From assembly GCA_949825025.1 (NCBI GenBank), contig OX463780.1:38172979-38236978 (forward strand): DNA of 64,000 nt, written 5' to 3'. Source of the stretch: Siphlonurus alternatus. Its lineage: Eukaryota; Arthropoda; Insecta; Ephemeroptera; Siphlonuridae. Under the pieces are notes generated by a model. That model was not told where the DNA came from, ran no database searches, and saw only the letters and a program-made list of their open reading frames with translations. Shown here piece after piece: positions 63,496 to 64,000 of the stretch (position 1 is the first letter of the stretch; each line of letters starts with the position of its first letter). Position numbers and translations under genes: made by a program.

Positions 63496-64000
63496 TATTG
63501 TTGTTTTTCTTTTCTTTTATATATTTGAAATGTCAAATGATGTATTATTTTCTATACCGATTTCCGCTTCCTATTGCGGGCGAAATAAAAGCGAAACCAA
63601 GATTCCTTGAAGCGAAACTATATATACGTTTAACGTCACCTTTGGAAATTTTTGGGCATCGTCAACTCTCGATTGTTGGACTAGCCCTAGCGGTATATGT
63701 GCATGTACTGTGCGTGATGGTCAATTCTACCATATAATTATAAATTATAATATATTATACAGGATCATATACAATGTACTGTTTACTACATTGCTTCAAT
63801 ATAATTATATTTATTATATTATATTATATGAAAAATTTAACTCTGCAAAAATATAATATATATAATAATAGCAAATTTACGCGTGTATATTATACTTTGG
63901 GATTTTTTGAAAAAGGCATACATTCAGAATTTAACTTAAAGTGCAAAAATTTGCAGCTTCTAGCTCGTACGTATAATATTCAGCAAGGCTTTAATTTAAA
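63491..64000. other. AT-rich intergenic DNA; no gene seen
   Basis: Sequence beyond the TA tract to the window end. The overlapping 73- and 79-codon frames have no recognisable content. Confidence 0.5.

Overview
This is an AT-rich nuclear window from an animal, almost certainly an arthropod. All the genes are split by GT-AG introns, the exons are much richer in G+C than the introns, and three complete prophenoloxidase genes lie side by side. Their proteins have the insect-type layout: no signal peptide, an Arg-Phe activation site, two type-3 copper sites and a cysteine-rich C-terminus with a GCGWPQHM motif. A hexapod or another mandibulate arthropod (crustacean or myriapod) fits best; the sequence alone does not settle the order. 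All gene models below were built by hand, and every exon joins in phase.

Layout. 1-7.2 kb has no gene I can support. It holds (TA)n tracts, a 1.9-kb foldback element whose inverted arms are tandem repeats of about 132 bp, and smaller palindromic elements. 7.3-12.9 kb (minus strand) is a five-exon BEN-domain protein gene whose introns carry SINE, hAT, piggyBac-type and Harbinger-type insertions. 13.9-20.1 kb is a young, gag-only LTR retrotransposon on the minus strand; one LTR was later hit by a 297-bp inverted-repeat element. 20.6-29.0 kb (minus) is an eight-exon aldo-keto reductase with the complete catalytic tetrad. 31.5-50.2 kb is the prophenoloxidase cluster: PPO-A (+), PPO-B (-) and PPO-C (+). 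A and B are convergent, and B and C are divergent with 1.2 kb between their start codons. All three have 11 coding exons with identical phases. 50.9-59.6 kb (minus) is a small gene of unknown function. One of its exons is split by a 1.7-kb hAT-type element, and a second hAT-type element sits just upstream. 59.6-64 kb is repeats: a tRNA-headed SINE, (TA)n tracts and a 1-kb inverted-repeat element sitting inside a (TA)n tract.

How it works together. The PPO cluster is a tandem/inverted duplication supplying the melanization enzyme of haemolymph and cuticle. Intron 7 of all three genes keeps an AGGTCA-n-TGACCT palindrome, perfect in A and C and with one change in B. This matches the inverted-repeat ecdysone-receptor element. 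Parts of A and B, including the short intron 5, are nearly identical while their other introns are not, which suggests gene conversion between the inverted copies. The rest of the window shows many families of non-autonomous DNA transposons (hAT, piggyBac/TTAA, Harbinger/TTA, foldback, palindromic) with readable target-site duplications. I found no complete transposase or reverse transcriptase, so all appear to depend on enzymes encoded elsewhere.
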